From Mycobacterium sp. 852002-51971_SCH5477799-a (GTDB lineage Bacteria > Actinomycetota > Actinomycetes > Mycobacteriales > Mycobacteriaceae), in contig NZ_LZIF01000080.1 of NCBI RefSeq assembly GCF_001667145.1, positions 1-42,657 on the forward strand: a stretch of DNA of 42,657 bases, in the 5' to 3' direction. Both the position numbers and the translations under genes were made by a program. The notes below the pieces were generated by a model, which saw only the letters and a program-made list of their open reading frames with translations, was not told where the DNA came from and made no database searches. Shown here one piece after another: positions 9,115 through 19,963 of the stretch; positions within the stretch are counted from its first letter, which is position 1; each line of letters opens with the position of its first letter.

Positions 9115-9414
9115 TCAGCCTTTGAGTAGATTCGCGTCGTCGACGGATGCCGATTTGCGGGTACGGAAGATGGTCATGATGATGGCCAGGCCGATGACCA
9201 CCTCGCATGCGGCGACGACCATCGTGAAGAACGCGATCATCTGCCCGTCCAGATGGCCGTGCATCCGCGCGAACGTGACGAAGGCGAGGTTGACCGCGTT
9301 GAGCATCAGCTCGACGCACATGAACATGACGATGGCGTTGCGGCGCAACAACACACCGGAGGCGCCGATGGTGAACAGGAGTGCCGAAAGGTACAGGTAG
9401 TTAGCCGGATTCAC
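9115..9414 (-). CDS. nuoK: NADH-quinone oxidoreductase subunit K
   Basis: A 99-residue membrane subunit of complex I with three helices, the standard NuoK length. The second helix carries the conserved glutamate in [13 protein letters not shown] and the third the glutamate in ACEVVIGLA; both are known to lie on the proton path. The start is GTG 9414 ([14 protein letters not shown]), which overlaps the nuoJ stop by four bases (GTGA). A longer in-frame frame running up to 9732 lies inside nuoJ and is rejected. Confidence 0.95.
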   Translation of the reverse strand: MNPANYLYLSALLFTIGASGVLLRRNAIVMFMCVELMLNAVNLAFVTFARMHGHLDGQMIAFFTMVVAACEVVIGLAIIMTIFRTRKSASVDDANLLKG

Positions 9415-10229
9415 GACGTACCGCCTTGTGAGAGAGTCGGGCTCGGCTCGGTGGAAGTGGTCCTCTTGCCGTCGGCGCCGCGACTTTGCAGCAGCGGCGA
9501 CACCGAAAGCTTCGAGTACGAGCCGTCCGGCAGCAACGCGGCCACGTCGACGGCGTTGTGGCGTGCGTACACACCGGGGCTGGGCATCGGGGTGGGGTGC
9601 CCGCCTGCCTGGAATCGTTCCTGGGAGAGCTCGCGCTGTGTCTTGCGGCGCTCGAAGCGCTCGCGGTGCGCCAGCACCATCGCACCGATGGCCGCGGTGA
9701 TCAGCAGCGCGCTGGTGAGCTCGAACGCCCACAGGTACCGCGAAAATATCAGCGCCGCCAGCCCTTCCACGTTGCCGTTGGCGTTGGCTGTGGTGAGCCC
9801 GGCGAAACCGCCGGTGGACAAGTTGCCGATGGCGGCGATGAGCAGAATGCCGAACCCCATACCCGCCGCCACCGCGGCGATCCGCTGGCCGCGCAGCGTC
9901 TCCTTGAGGGATTCCGCGGAGTCCACACCGATGAGCATCAGCACGAACAAGAACAGCATCATCACCGCGCCGGTGTAGACCACGACTTGGACCACACCCA
10001 AGAACAGCGCGTCCTGAATCATGTAGAAGACCGCCAGGATGATCATTGTCATCGCCAAAAACATCGCCGAGTACACGGCGTTGACGGCGGTGACCACACC
10101 GATCGCGCCGAGCACGGCCAGGACGCCCAGCATCCAGAAGGCGACCGCTTCACCGGTGGACGTGCGGACGATGGTGTCTTGCGCAAAACTCGATGCCACG
10201 ACGACGGCGTGGCCGGTCAATCCGATCAC
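9411..10229 (-). CDS. nuoJ: NADH-quinone oxidoreductase subunit J
   Basis: A 272-residue membrane subunit with five helices in the first 170 residues and the conserved stretch [20 protein letters not shown], which contains the pi-bulge helix that couples quinone chemistry to pumping. The C-terminal tail of about 80 residues is hydrophilic, as in other mycobacterial NuoJ proteins. The start is taken as GTG 10229, overlapping the nuoI stop by four bases. A later start would leave the first helix shortened. Confidence 0.93.
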   Translation of the reverse strand: MIGLTGHAVVVASSFAQDTIVRTSTGEAVAFWMLGVLAVLGAIGVVTAVNAVYSAMFLAMTMIILAVFYMIQDALFLGVVQVVVYTGAVMMLFLFVLMLIGVDSAESLKETLRGQRIAAVAAGMGFGILLIAAIGNLSTGGFAGLTTANANGNVEGLAALIFSRYLWAFELTSALLITAAIGAMVLAHRERFERRKTQRELSQERFQAGGHPTPMPSPGVYARHNAVDVAALLPDGSYSKLSVSPLLQSRGADGKRTTSTEPSPTLSQGGTS

Positions 10230-10771
10230 CGGGAGTCTCCGGACTGCTGGGTCTCCCGCAACCCCTCTGCGGTCACATTGCCTTGGTAGTAATCCTTATC
10301 GGTTGCGCCTTCGACCCTGGGGTGCGGCGGCGCGAGCATGTCTTGCAGCAGCGGCGCCAGTAGCCGGTCCTTCTCGTAGATCAGGTCCGCGCGGTTGTCG
10401 TCGGCCATCTCGTAGTCATTGGTCATGGTCAGCGCCCGCGTGGGGCAGGCCTCTATGCACAGTCCGCAACCGATGCAGCGCAGATAGTTGATCTGGTAGA
10501 CCCGGCCGTAGCGTTCCCCGGGCGAATACCTGAGTTCCTCGGTGTTGTCCGCGCCCTCGACGTAGATGGCGTCGGCCGGGCACGCCCAGGCGCACAATTC
10601 GCACCCGATGCACTTCTCCAGACCGTCGGGGTAGCGGTTCAGCTGGTGACGGCCGTGGTAGCGCGGCATGACGGGGCCCGGCTTCTCCGGATACTCCTCG
10701 GTGACGTTCTTTTTGAACATCGATCCGAACGTCACGCCGAATCCGGCCACGGCGTCCAAGAATTTAGCCAC
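10226..10771 (-). CDS. nuoI: NADH-quinone oxidoreductase subunit I (2x[4Fe-4S])
   Basis: A 181-residue peripheral-arm subunit that carries two tetranuclear iron-sulfur clusters (N6a, N6b) passing electrons toward cluster N2 in NuoB. The ligands are in [12 protein letters not shown] (C54, C57, C60, C64) and [12 protein letters not shown] (C99, C102, C105, C109). It starts at GTG 10771, overlapping the nuoH stop by eight bases. The N-terminus is about 30 residues shorter than the M. tuberculosis protein as I recall it; the missing part is a basic leader outside the conserved domain. Confidence 0.95.
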   Translation of the reverse strand: MAKFLDAVAGFGVTFGSMFKKNVTEEYPEKPGPVMPRYHGRHQLNRYPDGLEKCIGCELCAWACPADAIYVEGADNTEELRYSPGERYGRVYQINYLRCIGCGLCIEACPTRALTMTNDYEMADDNRADLIYEKDRLLAPLLQDMLAPPHPRVEGATDKDYYQGNVTAEGLRETQQSGDSR

Positions 10772-12035
10772 GTGCTTCCTCCTTGCTCGCAGCCGCCAGG
10801 GACTTCATCGGCAGCGGCGGTGTCGGGAATACCGGTGTCGGGCTTTCCGCGGCAGGCAGCTTCTTCGCCTCGCGGCGCAACTGTTTCTCCAGCGCGCGAA
10901 TGCCCGGCGCGCTGAACGGCTTTCGCAGCAACAGCACGAGCACCGTGGCGAACACGATGCTGCATGCCACCAGGATCGGGGTCCAGTGCTGGAAGCCCTG
11001 GTTGCGCAGCGTGCGAATGACGGCGGCGATCAGCACCCAAACCAGCGAGGCCGGGATCAGCAGCTTCCAGCCCAGACCCATGAACTGGTCGTAGCGCAGC
11101 CGGGGCAGCGAGGCCCGCAGCCAGAAGTAGATGAACAGGAAGGTCCACATCTTCGCGGTGAACCACAGCACCGGCCACCAGCCGGTGTTGGCGCCCGCCC
11201 ACATGTTCAGCGGCCACGGCGCGTGCCACCCACCGAAGAACAAGACGGTGGCCAGCGACGAGACCGTCATCATGTTGACGTACTCGGCCAGCATGAACAT
11301 CGCGAACTTCAGTGACGAGTACTCGGTGTGGAATCCCGCGACCAGCTCACCCTCGGCCTCGGGCAAATCGAAAGGCGCCCGGTTGGTTTCGCCGACCATC
11401 GAGATCAGGTAGATCACGAACGAGGGCAGCAGCAGGAACGCGTACCAGACCCGGTCCTGCGCTGCGACGATCTGCGAGGTGGACATCGAGCCGGCGTAGA
11501 GGAATACCGCCGCGAACGAAAGCCCCATCGCCACTTCGTAGGAGATGACCTGGGCGGTGGAGCGCACCCCGCCGAGCAGCGGGTAGGTGGACCCGGAAGC
11601 CCAACCGCCCAGCACGATTCCGTACACACCGATCGCCGACAGTCCCAGAATGAACAGCACCGCGACCGGCAGGTCGGTCAGCTGCAGCGGCGTGCGGTGT
11701 CCGAACACCGACACGACCGGACCAAACGGGATGAACGCGAAGGCGGTGAACGCCGGAATCGTGGAGATGACCGGCGCCGCGAAATAGACGAACTTGTCGA
11801 CGCCGCCCGGGGTGATGGTTTCCTTGAGCGCCAACTTGATTCCGTCGGCCAGGCTCTGCAGGGCACCCCACGGCCCGACACGGTTGGGCCCGGGCCGCAG
11901 CTGCATCCAGCCGAGGACCTTGCGTTCGAGCAGAATCGCCACCAGCACGTTCAGCATGAGGAATGCGAAGATCGCCAGCGCCTTACCGAGCACCAACCAC
12001 CAGGTGTCGTGCCCGAACGCGGTCAACGCTGTCAT
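10764..12035 (-). CDS. nuoH: NADH-quinone oxidoreductase subunit H
   Basis: A 423-residue membrane subunit that anchors the peripheral arm and forms much of the quinone-binding chamber. Seen are eight or so helices, the [19 protein letters not shown] loop and the [20 protein letters not shown] loop, both family hallmarks with acidic residues facing the quinone cavity. A mycobacterial Ala/Pro/Lys-rich C-terminal tail follows. ATG 12035 overlaps the nuoG stop by four bases; an upstream in-frame extension to 12122 lies within nuoG and is discarded. Confidence 0.95.
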   Translation of the reverse strand: MTALTAFGHDTWWLVLGKALAIFAFLMLNVLVAILLERKVLGWMQLRPGPNRVGPWGALQSLADGIKLALKETITPGGVDKFVYFAAPVISTIPAFTAFAFIPFGPVVSVFGHRTPLQLTDLPVAVLFILGLSAIGVYGIVLGGWASGSTYPLLGGVRSTAQVISYEVAMGLSFAAVFLYAGSMSTSQIVAAQDRVWYAFLLLPSFVIYLISMVGETNRAPFDLPEAEGELVAGFHTEYSSLKFAMFMLAEYVNMMTVSSLATVLFFGGWHAPWPLNMWAGANTGWWPVLWFTAKMWTFLFIYFWLRASLPRLRYDQFMGLGWKLLIPASLVWVLIAAVIRTLRNQGFQHWTPILVACSIVFATVLVLLLRKPFSAPGIRALEKQLRREAKKLPAAESPTPVFPTPPLPMKSLAAASKEEARG

Positions 12036-14449
12036 GAGCCAACTCCGATCTTGACGGTGCTGCCAACCGATACGCCGAGTTGGCGGTGCATCGCCGAACC
12101 GGGCGAGTTCACCGGAAGCCACACCACCCGGTCGGGCATGTCGGTGATCACCAGCGGCAGGCTGATGGATCCGTGCGACGTGCTGACGGTGACCGCGTCG
12201 CCGTCGGCGGCGCCGATCTCGGCCGCCGTATCGGCGGACAGCCGGGCGACGGGCTCGCGCGCGGTTCCCGCCAGATGCGGCTCGCCGTCTTGTAATCGGC
12301 CGTTGTCCAACAGCATCCGCCAGCCGGCCAGTATCGCCTCGCCCGCGGCGGGCTGGGCCGGCTCCGCGGCCGCGACGTCCGGGCTCGCGGCGCGCTTACC
12401 GTCCCAGTGCCGCAGCGCGGCCAGTTCTTCGCGGGCCGTGGCGACGGTGGACATGCCCAGATACACACCCATTTCGTCGGCAAGCGTGTCGAGCACCTGG
12501 TGGTCGGATTGGCTGGCCTGCTGGGCGGTGCCGCGCAGCGCCGCTTCGAACGGCCGGAAGCGACCCTCCCAGTTGACGAATACGCCGGCCTTCTGCGTCG
12601 TCGACGCGACCGGAAACACGACGTCGGCGCGTTCGGTTACGGCGCTGTGCCGCAGCTCCAAGCTGACCACGAAGCCGACACCGTCGAGCGCCGCCAGCAC
12701 CGCTTGCGGATCGTCGAAGTCGTTGGGCTCGACACCGCCTACGAGCAGGGCGCCCAGCGTGCCGTCGGCGGCGGCGGCGACGATACCGTCGGCGTCACGT
12801 CCACTGCCGGAGGGCAATTCGGAGACGTTCCACGCCTGGGCAACCTGCGCCCGGGCGGTCTCGTCGTCGATGGGTCGGCCACCGGGCAGCAGCCCCGGCA
12901 ACGCACCGGCTTCCAGCGCGCCCCTCTCGCCGGCGCGACGCGGCACCCAGGCCAGGCGGGCGCCGGTGGTGTCGGCGAGCCGAGCCGCGGCCGATAATCC
13001 GCCCGGCACCGTGGCCAGCCGTTCGCCGACCATGATGACCGCCCCCGCGGTGGAGAGCAGATCGCCCACCTCACCGGTGGCCAACCCGTCCAGTGCCGAA
13101 GCTTCTGCGCCGGGAACGGTTTTGATCAGCCGCCCGGACACCTTGGTCAGCGCGCGCGTGGCGAAAGGCGCGATGGCGTAGATCGGCAATCCGTGCTTGC
13201 GGGCCGCCTTGCGCAACCGCAGGAAGACGATGGGCGACTCGTCCTCGGGCTCGAATCCGGCCAGCACGACGACCGGCGCCGATTCCAGATCGGCGTAGCT
13301 GACGGTGATCGGTTGGCCGGCGATCTTGGCGGCCAGGAAGTCGGCCTCCTCGGCCGAGCTCGGGCGGGCCCGAAAGTCGATGTCGTTGCTATCCAACACG
13401 ATACGCGCGAACTTGGAGTAGGCGTAGGCGTCCTCCAAGGTCGCCCTGCCGCCGACCAGCACACCCGTGCGGCCACGCGCCGCTTCGAGGCCCTTTGTCG
13501 CGACGGCGATCGCGTGAGACCACGACGCCTGTTGCAGCGAGCCGTCGGCGTCGCGGATCAGGGGAGTGGTGAGCACATCGGCCTGAGTCGCGTAGTTGAA
13601 CGCCCACCGGCCCTTGTCGCAGTTCCACTCCTCGTTGACTTCGGGGTCGTCGCCGGCCAGCCGGCGCAGCACCTTGCCGCGGCGGTGGTCGGTGCGCTGC
13701 GCGCACCCGGAAGCGCAGTGCTCGCAGACGCTGGGGCTGGAGACCAAGTCGAAAGGGCGGGCCCGGAACCGGTACGAGGACCCGGTCAGTGCGCCCACCG
13801 GGCAGATTTGCACGGTGTTGCCCGAGAAGTAGGAGTCGAACGGTTCGTTGGCGTAAATGCCGACCTGCTGGAGGGCGCCTCGTTCCTGCATGTCGATGAA
13901 GATGTCGCCGGCGATCTGCTCGGAGAACCGGGTGCAGCGCGCGCACAGGATGCAGCGCTCCCGGTCCAGTAAGACCTGTGACGAGATGTTGATCGGCTTG
14001 GCGAAGGTGCGCTTGACGTCGGTGAAGCGAGAATCGGCGCGGCCGTTGGACATTGCCTGGTTCTGCAGCGGGCATTCACCGCCCTTGTCGCACATCGGGC
14101 AGTCCAGCGGGTGGTTGATGAGCAGCAGCTCCATCACACCGTGCTGAGCCTTGTCCGCGGCCTCCGAGGTGAGCTGGGTGCGGACTACCATGTCGTCGGT
14201 GGCGACGGTGGTGCACGAGGCCATCGGCTTGCGCTGACCTTCGACCTCGACCAGGCACTGCCGGCACGCGCCGACGGGTTCCAGCAGCGGGTGGTCGCAG
14301 AACCGCGGGATCTGGATGCCCATCAATTCGGCGGCACGGATCACCAAAGTTCCCTTGGGAACGCTGATCTCGTTGCCGTCGATGGTCAGCGTCACCATCT
14401 CCGGCGGACGCACCTCGTCGCCGGTCTCGGTCTTGGCCGCGCTAGTCAT
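12032..14449 (-). CDS. nuoG: NADH-quinone oxidoreductase subunit G
   Basis: An 805-residue peripheral-arm subunit that relays electrons from NuoF through several iron-sulfur clusters. The N-terminal [2Fe-2S] ferredoxin domain has C51, C62, C65 and C79. It is followed by the His/Cys segment with [11 protein letters not shown], then [14 protein letters not shown], and a further four-cysteine site beginning [10 protein letters not shown]. The rest is a molybdopterin-oxidoreductase-like domain without cofactor, as in all complex I. The start ATG 14449 is six bases after the nuoF stop, with the stop overlapping nuoH. Confidence 0.95.
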   Translation of the reverse strand: MTSAAKTETGDEVRPPEMVTLTIDGNEISVPKGTLVIRAAELMGIQIPRFCDHPLLEPVGACRQCLVEVEGQRKPMASCTTVATDDMVVRTQLTSEAADKAQHGVMELLLINHPLDCPMCDKGGECPLQNQAMSNGRADSRFTDVKRTFAKPINISSQVLLDRERCILCARCTRFSEQIAGDIFIDMQERGALQQVGIYANEPFDSYFSGNTVQICPVGALTGSSYRFRARPFDLVSSPSVCEHCASGCAQRTDHRRGKVLRRLAGDDPEVNEEWNCDKGRWAFNYATQADVLTTPLIRDADGSLQQASWSHAIAVATKGLEAARGRTGVLVGGRATLEDAYAYSKFARIVLDSNDIDFRARPSSAEEADFLAAKIAGQPITVSYADLESAPVVVLAGFEPEDESPIVFLRLRKAARKHGLPIYAIAPFATRALTKVSGRLIKTVPGAEASALDGLATGEVGDLLSTAGAVIMVGERLATVPGGLSAAARLADTTGARLAWVPRRAGERGALEAGALPGLLPGGRPIDDETARAQVAQAWNVSELPSGSGRDADGIVAAAADGTLGALLVGGVEPNDFDDPQAVLAALDGVGFVVSLELRHSAVTERADVVFPVASTTQKAGVFVNWEGRFRPFEAALRGTAQQASQSDHQVLDTLADEMGVYLGMSTVATAREELAALRHWDGKRAASPDVAAAEPAQPAAGEAILAGWRMLLDNGRLQDGEPHLAGTAREPVARLSADTAAEIGAADGDAVTVSTSHGSISLPLVITDMPDRVVWLPVNSPGSAMHRQLGVSVGSTVKIGVGS

Positions 14450-14455
14450 CGAGTC

Positions 14456-15802
14456 TTACCCTTTCGCGCCGTCGCGCTCCGCCGTCAGCATGGAGTCTCG
14501 TGGATCGAAGGGGCATCCGCCGCCCTCGACGTGCGCGACGTATTCGTCGCGGAAGAACTTGATCGACGACATCACCGGGCTGGCGGCACCATCGCCCAAG
14601 GCGCAGAACGACTTCCCCAGAATGGTGTCGGAGATGTCCAGCAACTTCTGGATGTCCTCGTCGGTGCCCTTACCGGTTTCCAGCCGCTCGTAGATCTGAT
14701 CCAGCCAGAAGGTGCCCTCCCGGCACGGCGTGCATTTTCCGCACGACTCGTGCTTGTAGAAGTAGGTCCAGCGCCGCACGGCACGGACCACGCAGGTGGT
14801 CTCGTCGAAGATCTCCAGCGCCTTCGTGCCCAGCATCGAGTCCACACCGCCGACACCCTCGTAGTCCAGGGGCACGTCGAGGTGCTCGTCGGTCAGCAGC
14901 GGGGTCGACGACCCGCCGGGTGTCCAGAATTTGAGCCGATGCCCGGCCCGCACGCCGCCGGCGTAGGCGAGCAACTCCCGCAACGTGATTCCCAGCGGGG
15001 CCTCGTACTGGCCGGGCCGGGTGACGTGGCCGGACAGCGAATATAGCGTGAAGCCCGGGGATTTCTCGCTGCCCATCGAGCGGAACCAGTCCACGCCGTT
15101 GCCGATGATCGCCGGCACGCTCGCGATCGTCTCGACATTGTTGATCACCGTCGGGCAGCCGTAGAGTCCGGCCACGGCCGGGAACGGCGGGCGCAGCCGC
15201 GGCTGGCCGCGGCGGCCTTCCAGCGAGTCCAGCAGCGCGGTTTCTTCGCCGCAGATGTAGGCGCCGGCCCCGGCGTGCACCACCAGCTCCAGGTCGAAGC
15301 CCGAGCCGTTGATGTCGCGGCCCAGGTAGCCGGCGGCGTAGGCCTCGGCGACCGCGTTCTGCAGGCGGCGCAGGACCGGCAGCACCTCCCCGCGCACATA
15401 GATGAACGCGTGGCTGGCCCGGATCGCGTACGAGGCGATGATGACGCCCTCGACGAGGACATGAGGCGTCGCCAGCATCAGCGGAATGTCTTTGCACGTA
15501 CCGGGTTCCGACTCGTCGGCGTTGACCACCAGGTAATGGGGTTTGGCGGCCGCGCCGGTGTCGCCCTGCGGGATGAACGACCACTTCGTCCCCGTCGAGA
15601 ATCCCGCGCCGCCGCGCCCGCGCAGCCCGGAATCCTTCACCATCCCGATCACCGCGTCGGGCTCCATCGCCAGCGCCTTCTTCATCGCCTCGTAGCCGCC
15701 GTGGCGGTGGTAGGTCTCGAGGGTCCAGGATTCGGGATCGTCCCAGAACCGGCTGATGACCGGCGTCAGCGGTGTCGCCTGGTTGTCAGAAGTTGTTGTC
15801 AT
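14456..15802 (-). CDS. nuoF: NADH-quinone oxidoreductase subunit F (NADH/FMN site)
   Basis: A 448-residue subunit that binds NADH and FMN, the entry point for electrons. Visible are the FMN/NADH glycine-rich motif GLRGRGGAGFSTGTKW, the second nucleotide motif GAGAYICGEETALLDSLEG, and the N3 [4Fe-4S] ligands in ESCGKCTPCREG plus a later Cys in SFCALGD. Length is normal. ATG 15802 shares its A with the nuoE stop codon (TAATG), indicating translational coupling. Confidence 0.96.
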   Translation of the reverse strand: MTTTSDNQATPLTPVISRFWDDPESWTLETYHRHGGYEAMKKALAMEPDAVIGMVKDSGLRGRGGAGFSTGTKWSFIPQGDTGAAAKPHYLVVNADESEPGTCKDIPLMLATPHVLVEGVIIASYAIRASHAFIYVRGEVLPVLRRLQNAVAEAYAAGYLGRDINGSGFDLELVVHAGAGAYICGEETALLDSLEGRRGQPRLRPPFPAVAGLYGCPTVINNVETIASVPAIIGNGVDWFRSMGSEKSPGFTLYSLSGHVTRPGQYEAPLGITLRELLAYAGGVRAGHRLKFWTPGGSSTPLLTDEHLDVPLDYEGVGGVDSMLGTKALEIFDETTCVVRAVRRWTYFYKHESCGKCTPCREGTFWLDQIYERLETGKGTDEDIQKLLDISDTILGKSFCALGDGAASPVMSSIKFFRDEYVAHVEGGGCPFDPRDSMLTAERDGAKG

Positions 15803-16557
15803 TACTGGCCTTCCGGCGCGCTGGGCGCCTCCATGCCGAGTTCCTTGGCGACCTTCAGGCCGGCCAGGGTGGCCGCACCGGCGCCGCCCTGGCCCTGGTC
15901 AGGACGCTCGTCGGGCAGGCCGGCCAGGATGCGCGAAGTCTCGCGGAAGACGCACAGTGGGGCACCACGAGTGGGCGACTTCGGCTCGCCGGAACGCAGC
16001 GAGTCGACGAGTTCGCGTGCCGACTCCGGCGTTTGGTTGTCGAAGAACTCCCAGTTCACCATCACCACGGGTGCGAAATCGCAGGCGGCATTGCATTCGA
16101 TGTGCTGCAGCGTGACCGATCCGTCGGCGGTGGTCTCGTCGTTGCCGACGCCCAGATGTTCCTTCAGGGCGTCGAAGATGGCATCGCCACCCATGATGGC
16201 GCACAACGTGTTTGTGCAGACACCCACCAGATATTCGCCGGTGGGGCCGCGCCGATACATGGTGTAGAAGCTCGCGACCGCGGAAACCTCGGCCCCGGTG
16301 AGCCCCAGCTGCTCACCGCAGAAATCCAGGCCCGCCGGTGTCAGGTAGGAATCCTGGGCTTGCACCAGGTGCAGCAACGGCAACAGCGCCGACCGCTTGT
16401 CGGGGTAGCGGCCCATGATCTCCTTGGCGTCGACCTCCAGCCGGGACCGCACCTCGGGTGGATACGTCTTGGGCGCACCCTCCACGACGAACGCGTTGGG
16501 CTCGTCGGGCGGTGGGCCGAGCCGGATGAAGACCGGCTGTCCCTGCGGCCCGGTCAC
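15802..16557 (-). CDS. nuoE: NADH-quinone oxidoreductase subunit E ([2Fe-2S])
   Basis: A 251-residue thioredoxin-like subunit carrying the N1a [2Fe-2S] cluster next to the FMN in NuoF. The ligands are in CTNTLC and ECNAAC. Residues from about 200 on form an extra tail (TRGAPLCVF... [15 protein letters not shown]), which M. tuberculosis NuoE also has in my memory. The start is GTG 16557, overlapping the nuoD stop (GTGA); the longer frame up to 16632 reads through nuoD and is rejected. Confidence 0.94.
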   Translation of the reverse strand: MTGPQGQPVFIRLGPPPDEPNAFVVEGAPKTYPPEVRSRLEVDAKEIMGRYPDKRSALLPLLHLVQAQDSYLTPAGLDFCGEQLGLTGAEVSAVASFYTMYRRGPTGEYLVGVCTNTLCAIMGGDAIFDALKEHLGVGNDETTADGSVTLQHIECNAACDFAPVVMVNWEFFDNQTPESARELVDSLRSGEPKSPTRGAPLCVFRETSRILAGLPDERPDQGQGGAGAATLAGLKVAKELGMEAPSAPEGQ

Positions 16558-17879
16558 CGGTCCACCCCGCCCATCACCGGGTCGATGCTGGCGACCGCGG
16601 TGATCAGGTCGGCGACCATCCCGCCCTCGCACATCGCGGCGACCGCCTGCAGATTGGTGAACGAGGGGTCTCGGTAGTGCACCCGGTAGGGCCGGGTACC
16701 GCCATCGCTGACCATGTGCACGCCCAGCTCGCCGCGCGGCGATTCGACCGCCGTGTAGACCTGGCCCGCCGGAACCCTGATGCCCTCGGTGACCAGTTTG
16801 AAGTGGTGAATCAACGCCTCCATGGAGCCGCCCATGATCTTGGCGATGTGTTCCGGTGAGTTACCCAAGCCGTCGGGGCCCACCTTCAGGTCGGCCGGCC
16901 AGGCGATCTTGCGGTCCTCGACCATGGTCGGGCCGGGCTTCAATTTGTCCAGACACTGCTCGACGATCTTGATCGACTCCCACATCTCGTTGACGCGAAT
17001 CATGTAGCGCCCGTAAGCATCACACGTGTCTTCGGTGATTACGTCGAATTCGTAGTTTTCGTATCCGCAGTACGGTTCGCTCTTGCGCAGATCGTGGGGA
17101 AGCCCGGTGGCACGCAGGATGGGGCCGGTGATGCCCAGCGCCATACAACCGGTCAGATCCAGATATCCGACGTCCTGGGTGCGGGCCTTCCAGATGGCGT
17201 TCTCGTTGAGCAGGCCGCCCATGTCGCGCAGGACTTGCCTGAGTTCCTTGAGGCCTTCGACGATCTCGGCTTCAGCGTTAGGCGGTAAGTCCTGCGCCAC
17301 GCCCCCGGGGCGGATGTAGGCGCTGTTCATTCGCAGGCCGGTGATCGACTCGAACAGGGTCAGCACGATCTCGCGTCCGCGGAATCCGACGAACATCGGG
17401 GTCATGGCGCCCAGTTCCATGCCGCCGGTAGCCAATGCCACCAGATGCGACGAGATCCGGTTGAGCTCCATCATCATCACCCGGATCACGTTGACCCGCT
17501 CCGGAATCTGATCGGTGATGCCGAGCAGCTTCTCCACACCCAGGCAGTAGGCCGTCTCGTTGAAAAACGGTGCGAGGTAATCCATCCGGGTCACGAAGGT
17601 GACGCCCTGGGTCCAGTAGCGGTATTCGAGGTTCTTTTCGATGCCGGTGTGCAAATACCCGATGCCGCACCGGACGTCGGTGACCGTCTCGCCCTCGATC
17701 TCCAGGATCAGTCGCAACACCCCATGCGTGGACGGATGCTGGGGCCCCATGTTGACGACGATGCGTTCGCCGGGATCGACACCGCGGGCGGCTTCGACGA
17801 CCTTGTCCCAGTCCTGGCCACCGGCGACCACGAAGGTCTCGCCGGCGCCGTCGTGCGTCGATTCAGTGGTAGTGCTCAT
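16554..17879 (-). CDS. nuoD: NADH-quinone oxidoreductase subunit D
   Basis: A 441-residue 49-kDa-type subunit related to the large subunit of NiFe hydrogenases; with NuoB it forms the quinone reduction site. Typical segments are [20 protein letters not shown], where the histidines line the quinone site, [20 protein letters not shown], and the C-terminal [16 protein letters not shown]. The start is ATG 17879, sharing one base with the nuoC stop. No anomaly is seen. Confidence 0.96.
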   Translation of the reverse strand: MSTTTESTHDGAGETFVVAGGQDWDKVVEAARGVDPGERIVVNMGPQHPSTHGVLRLILEIEGETVTDVRCGIGYLHTGIEKNLEYRYWTQGVTFVTRMDYLAPFFNETAYCLGVEKLLGITDQIPERVNVIRVMMMELNRISSHLVALATGGMELGAMTPMFVGFRGREIVLTLFESITGLRMNSAYIRPGGVAQDLPPNAEAEIVEGLKELRQVLRDMGGLLNENAIWKARTQDVGYLDLTGCMALGITGPILRATGLPHDLRKSEPYCGYENYEFDVITEDTCDAYGRYMIRVNEMWESIKIVEQCLDKLKPGPTMVEDRKIAWPADLKVGPDGLGNSPEHIAKIMGGSMEALIHHFKLVTEGIRVPAGQVYTAVESPRGELGVHMVSDGGTRPYRVHYRDPSFTNLQAVAAMCEGGMVADLITAVASIDPVMGGVDR

Positions 17880-18586
17880 CAGTTGTACGCTCTCCGCTCG
17901 TCGGGCGGGGGTATCTGTGCGCCTTTGTATTCGACGGGAATTCCGCCGAGGGGGTAGTCCTTGCGCTGGGGGTGCCCGTGCCAGTCGTCCGGCATCTCGA
18001 TGCGGGTCAGGGATGGGTGCCCGTCGAAGATGATGCCGAAGAAGTCGTAGGTCTCCCGCTCGTGCCAGTCGGTCGTCGGATAAATCCGGAACAGCGAGGG
18101 AATGTGCGGATCACCGTCGGGCGCAGACACTTCCAGGCGAACGCGGCGATTGTGCGTGATCGACTGCAACGGATAGACCGCGTGCAGTTCGCGTCCCGTC
18201 TCGTTCGGGTAGTGCACCCCGCTGACGCCCAGGCACATTTCGAAGCGCAGTTGCGGGTCGTCGCGCAACCGGTGAGCGACCTGCTCCAGCGCGTCGCGCC
18301 GGACGTGCAAGGTCAGTTCGTCGCGGTACACCACGACTTTTTCGATGGCGTCGGTGAACTCGACGTTGTCGTTGTTCAAAGCCGCGGCCAGGCCGTCGAC
18401 CACCTCGTCGAAGTAGCCGCCGTAGGGCCGCGGGCTGCTGCCCGGGAGCAGGACTTCGCGTACCAGCCGCCCGTAACCGGACGTGTCACCCGAGCCCTTG
18501 GCGCCGAACATCCCGCGGCGCACGTCGATGACTTCTTCGTCGGCGCGGCTGATTGCTTCTTTCGGGTCTTGGTCCGGTGAACTCAT
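17879..18586 (-). CDS. nuoC: NADH-quinone oxidoreductase subunit C
   Basis: A 235-residue 30-kDa-type subunit of the peripheral arm, which packs against NuoD and NuoB near the quinone site. It contains the family signature [20 protein letters not shown] and the C-terminal [18 protein letters not shown]. The start ATG 18586 overlaps the nuoB stop by four bases; the in-frame extension to 19054 lies across nuoB in another frame and is not real. Length matches other mycobacteria. Confidence 0.96.
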   Translation of the reverse strand: MSSPDQDPKEAISRADEEVIDVRRGMFGAKGSGDTSGYGRLVREVLLPGSSPRPYGGYFDEVVDGLAAALNNDNVEFTDAIEKVVVYRDELTLHVRRDALEQVAHRLRDDPQLRFEMCLGVSGVHYPNETGRELHAVYPLQSITHNRRVRLEVSAPDGDPHIPSLFRIYPTTDWHERETYDFFGIIFDGHPSLTRIEMPDDWHGHPQRKDYPLGGIPVEYKGAQIPPPDERRAYN

Positions 18587-19137
18587 CGCAGCAGTCCGCG
18601 CATCTCGATCGTGGGCCGGGCCGACAGCGCCGCCTGCTCGGCTTCGGCGATCGCGGTCTCCCGGTTGACGCCCAGCGGCATCTCCTGAATCTTCTCGTGC
18701 AGCTTCAGGATTGCGTACAGCAGCATCTCGGGTCGCGGCGGGCAGCCGGGCAGGTAGATGTCCACCGGGACCACGTGATCGACGCCCTGCACCACCGCGT
18801 AGTTGTTGAACATCCCGCCGGATGACGCGCACACGCCCATGGCCAGCACCCATTTCGGTTCGGCCATCTGGTCGTAGATCTGTCGCAACACCGGAGCCAT
18901 CTTCTGGCTGACCCGTCCGGCGACGATCATCAGATCGGCCTGCCGGGGGGTCGCCGAGAATCGCTCCATGCCGAACCGGGCGAGGTCGAATCTTGGCCCG
19001 GCCGTTGCCATCATCTCGATGGCGCAGCAGGCCAAGCCGAAGGTCGCCGGCCACAGTGAGTTCTTGCGGACGTAGCCCGCGACCTTCTCGACTGTGGACA
19101 GCAGAATCCCACCGGGCAGCTGTTCCTCAAGACCCAC
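18583..19137 (-). CDS. nuoB: NADH-quinone oxidoreductase subunit B (cluster N2)
   Basis: A 184-residue subunit that binds N2, the terminal [4Fe-4S] cluster that reduces quinone. Its four ligands are the tandem pair C37-C38 ([10 protein letters not shown]), C103 ([10 protein letters not shown]) and C132 ([10 protein letters not shown]). The start is GTG 19137, nine bases after the nuoA stop, and the length is the family norm. The tandem Cys pair is a characteristic feature and is intact. Confidence 0.96.
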   Translation of the reverse strand: MGLEEQLPGGILLSTVEKVAGYVRKNSLWPATFGLACCAIEMMATAGPRFDLARFGMERFSATPRQADLMIVAGRVSQKMAPVLRQIYDQMAEPKWVLAMGVCASSGGMFNNYAVVQGVDHVVPVDIYLPGCPPRPEMLLYAILKLHEKIQEMPLGVNRETAIAEAEQAALSARPTIEMRGLLR

Positions 19138-19146
19138 GTCTTCCCC

Positions 19147-19524
19147 TCAATCCCACGTCAGGCCGCCGCGGCGCCACACGTAGGCGTAGGCCACGAAAAC
19201 CGTCAGCATGAAAATCACCATTTCGACCAGAGCGAAGGTGCCCAGCGCGTCATAGCTGACGGCCCAGGGATACAGGAACACGATTTCGATGTCGAAGACG
19301 ATGAAGAGCATCGCGGTGAGGTAGTACTTCACCGGAAAGCGCTGCCCGGCTGTCGCATGCGGGCCGCTCACCGACGTCTCGGTGGGTTCGATTCCACACT
19401 CGTATGCCGACATCTTCGACTTGTTGAAACGTGACGGGCCGGCCAGGCTCGCGATCGCCACCGAGCCCACGGCAAAGGCAGTGGCAATGGCGCCTAGCAC
19501 CAAGATGGGTATGTAGACGTTCAA
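19147..19524 (-). CDS. nuoA: NADH-quinone oxidoreductase subunit A
   Basis: A 125-residue, three-helix membrane subunit and the first gene of the operon. It carries the conserved AYECGIEP loop, with the cysteine that is exposed in the deactive state of complex I, and KYYLTAMLFIVFDIEIVFLYPW. The best start is the TTG at 19524 (LNVYIPILVLG), with GGAG four bases upstream. The open frame continues to 19611, but the extra residues are Gly/Ser-rich and do not look like NuoA. A rare start codon on the first gene could limit expression. Confidence 0.93.
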   Translation of the reverse strand: MNVYIPILVLGAIATAFAVGSVAIASLAGPSRFNKSKMSAYECGIEPTETSVSGPHATAGQRFPVKYYLTAMLFIVFDIEIVFLYPWAVSYDALGTFALVEMVIFMLTVFVAYAYVWRRGGLTWD

Positions 19525-19581
19525 CTCGCTCCATGATCCGTCGTACGAGCCGCCTGCAGCGGCCAGGCGGTAGCCGGGCTG

Positions 19582-19613
19582 CTGTGACGAGCCGGGCCGC
19601 AGGCACGTCACAG
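19582..19613. promoter_or_regulatory. Inverted repeat in the nuoA 5' region
   Basis: CTGTGACG (19582-19589) and CGTCACAG (19606-19613) are perfect reverse complements with a 16-base GC-rich spacer, about 60-90 bases upstream of the nuoA TTG. It could be a two-half-site operator or a hairpin in the leader RNA. The half-site TGTGA resembles the CRP half-site, but the spacer (20 bases between TGTGA and TCACA) is far from the usual six, so a Rv3676-type site is unlikely. A TATGTT hexamer lies just upstream (minus strand, 19622-19627) and could be a -10 element. Confidence 0.4.
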
Positions 19614-19826
19614 TGATTTACAACATAGCGTCGCGGCGTGCGGCGCGCTTGCCCGGGGTGGACGTTTTGCCGTATCGGCGGTGCCACGTCGCGCTGTGCT
19701 GCGCAAAGTCGATAGCCGGTGAAACCAACGCTCGCCGCCGCACGCGAACTGTCGTACCAGCTGCCCCGGGAACACCAGCAAAGGCGCGGCTGCGCCGATC
19801 GCTGCGGCGGTCAAGATCAACGGCAT
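19608..19826 (-). pseudogene. Possible 72-residue hydrophobic peptide or gene remnant upstream of nuoA
   Basis: In the roughly 440 bases between nuoA and the Rv3143-type gene, a minus-strand frame from ATG 19826 encodes MPLILTAAAIGAAAPLLVFP followed by a polar Arg-rich tail. The frame is also open upstream (with DDEPFALA before the Met). The hydrophobic stretch looks like the end of an antiporter-type subunit, but no longer homology is visible and no good ribosome site precedes it. M. tuberculosis has PPE52 near this position as I recall; nothing PPE-like is seen. The rest of 19612-19963 holds no gene I can support. Confidence 0.18.
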
Positions 19827-19963
19827 CGCCAGGGCGAATGGCTCGTCGTCAGCAACGTCGCGACTAGTGGCGGTGGCCTTGGTGAGGGGGCCCAAGTTGT
19901 CAGGACTGCCGCATTCGGCGGCCGGGAAGGTACGTCCGCGGCAGGGGCGCGGCGTGGACCGGA

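Noticed and set aside
11328..13181. 617-residue open frame on the plus strand
   Set aside because: It lies antisense to nuoH and nuoG, has no ribosome site or recognisable domain, and its Arg/Ser/Ala/Gln composition is typical of shadow frames in GC-rich DNA.
19582..19613. CRP/Rv3676 binding site before nuoA
   Set aside because: TGTGA and TCACA are present, but 20 bases apart instead of six, so the geometry does not fit.
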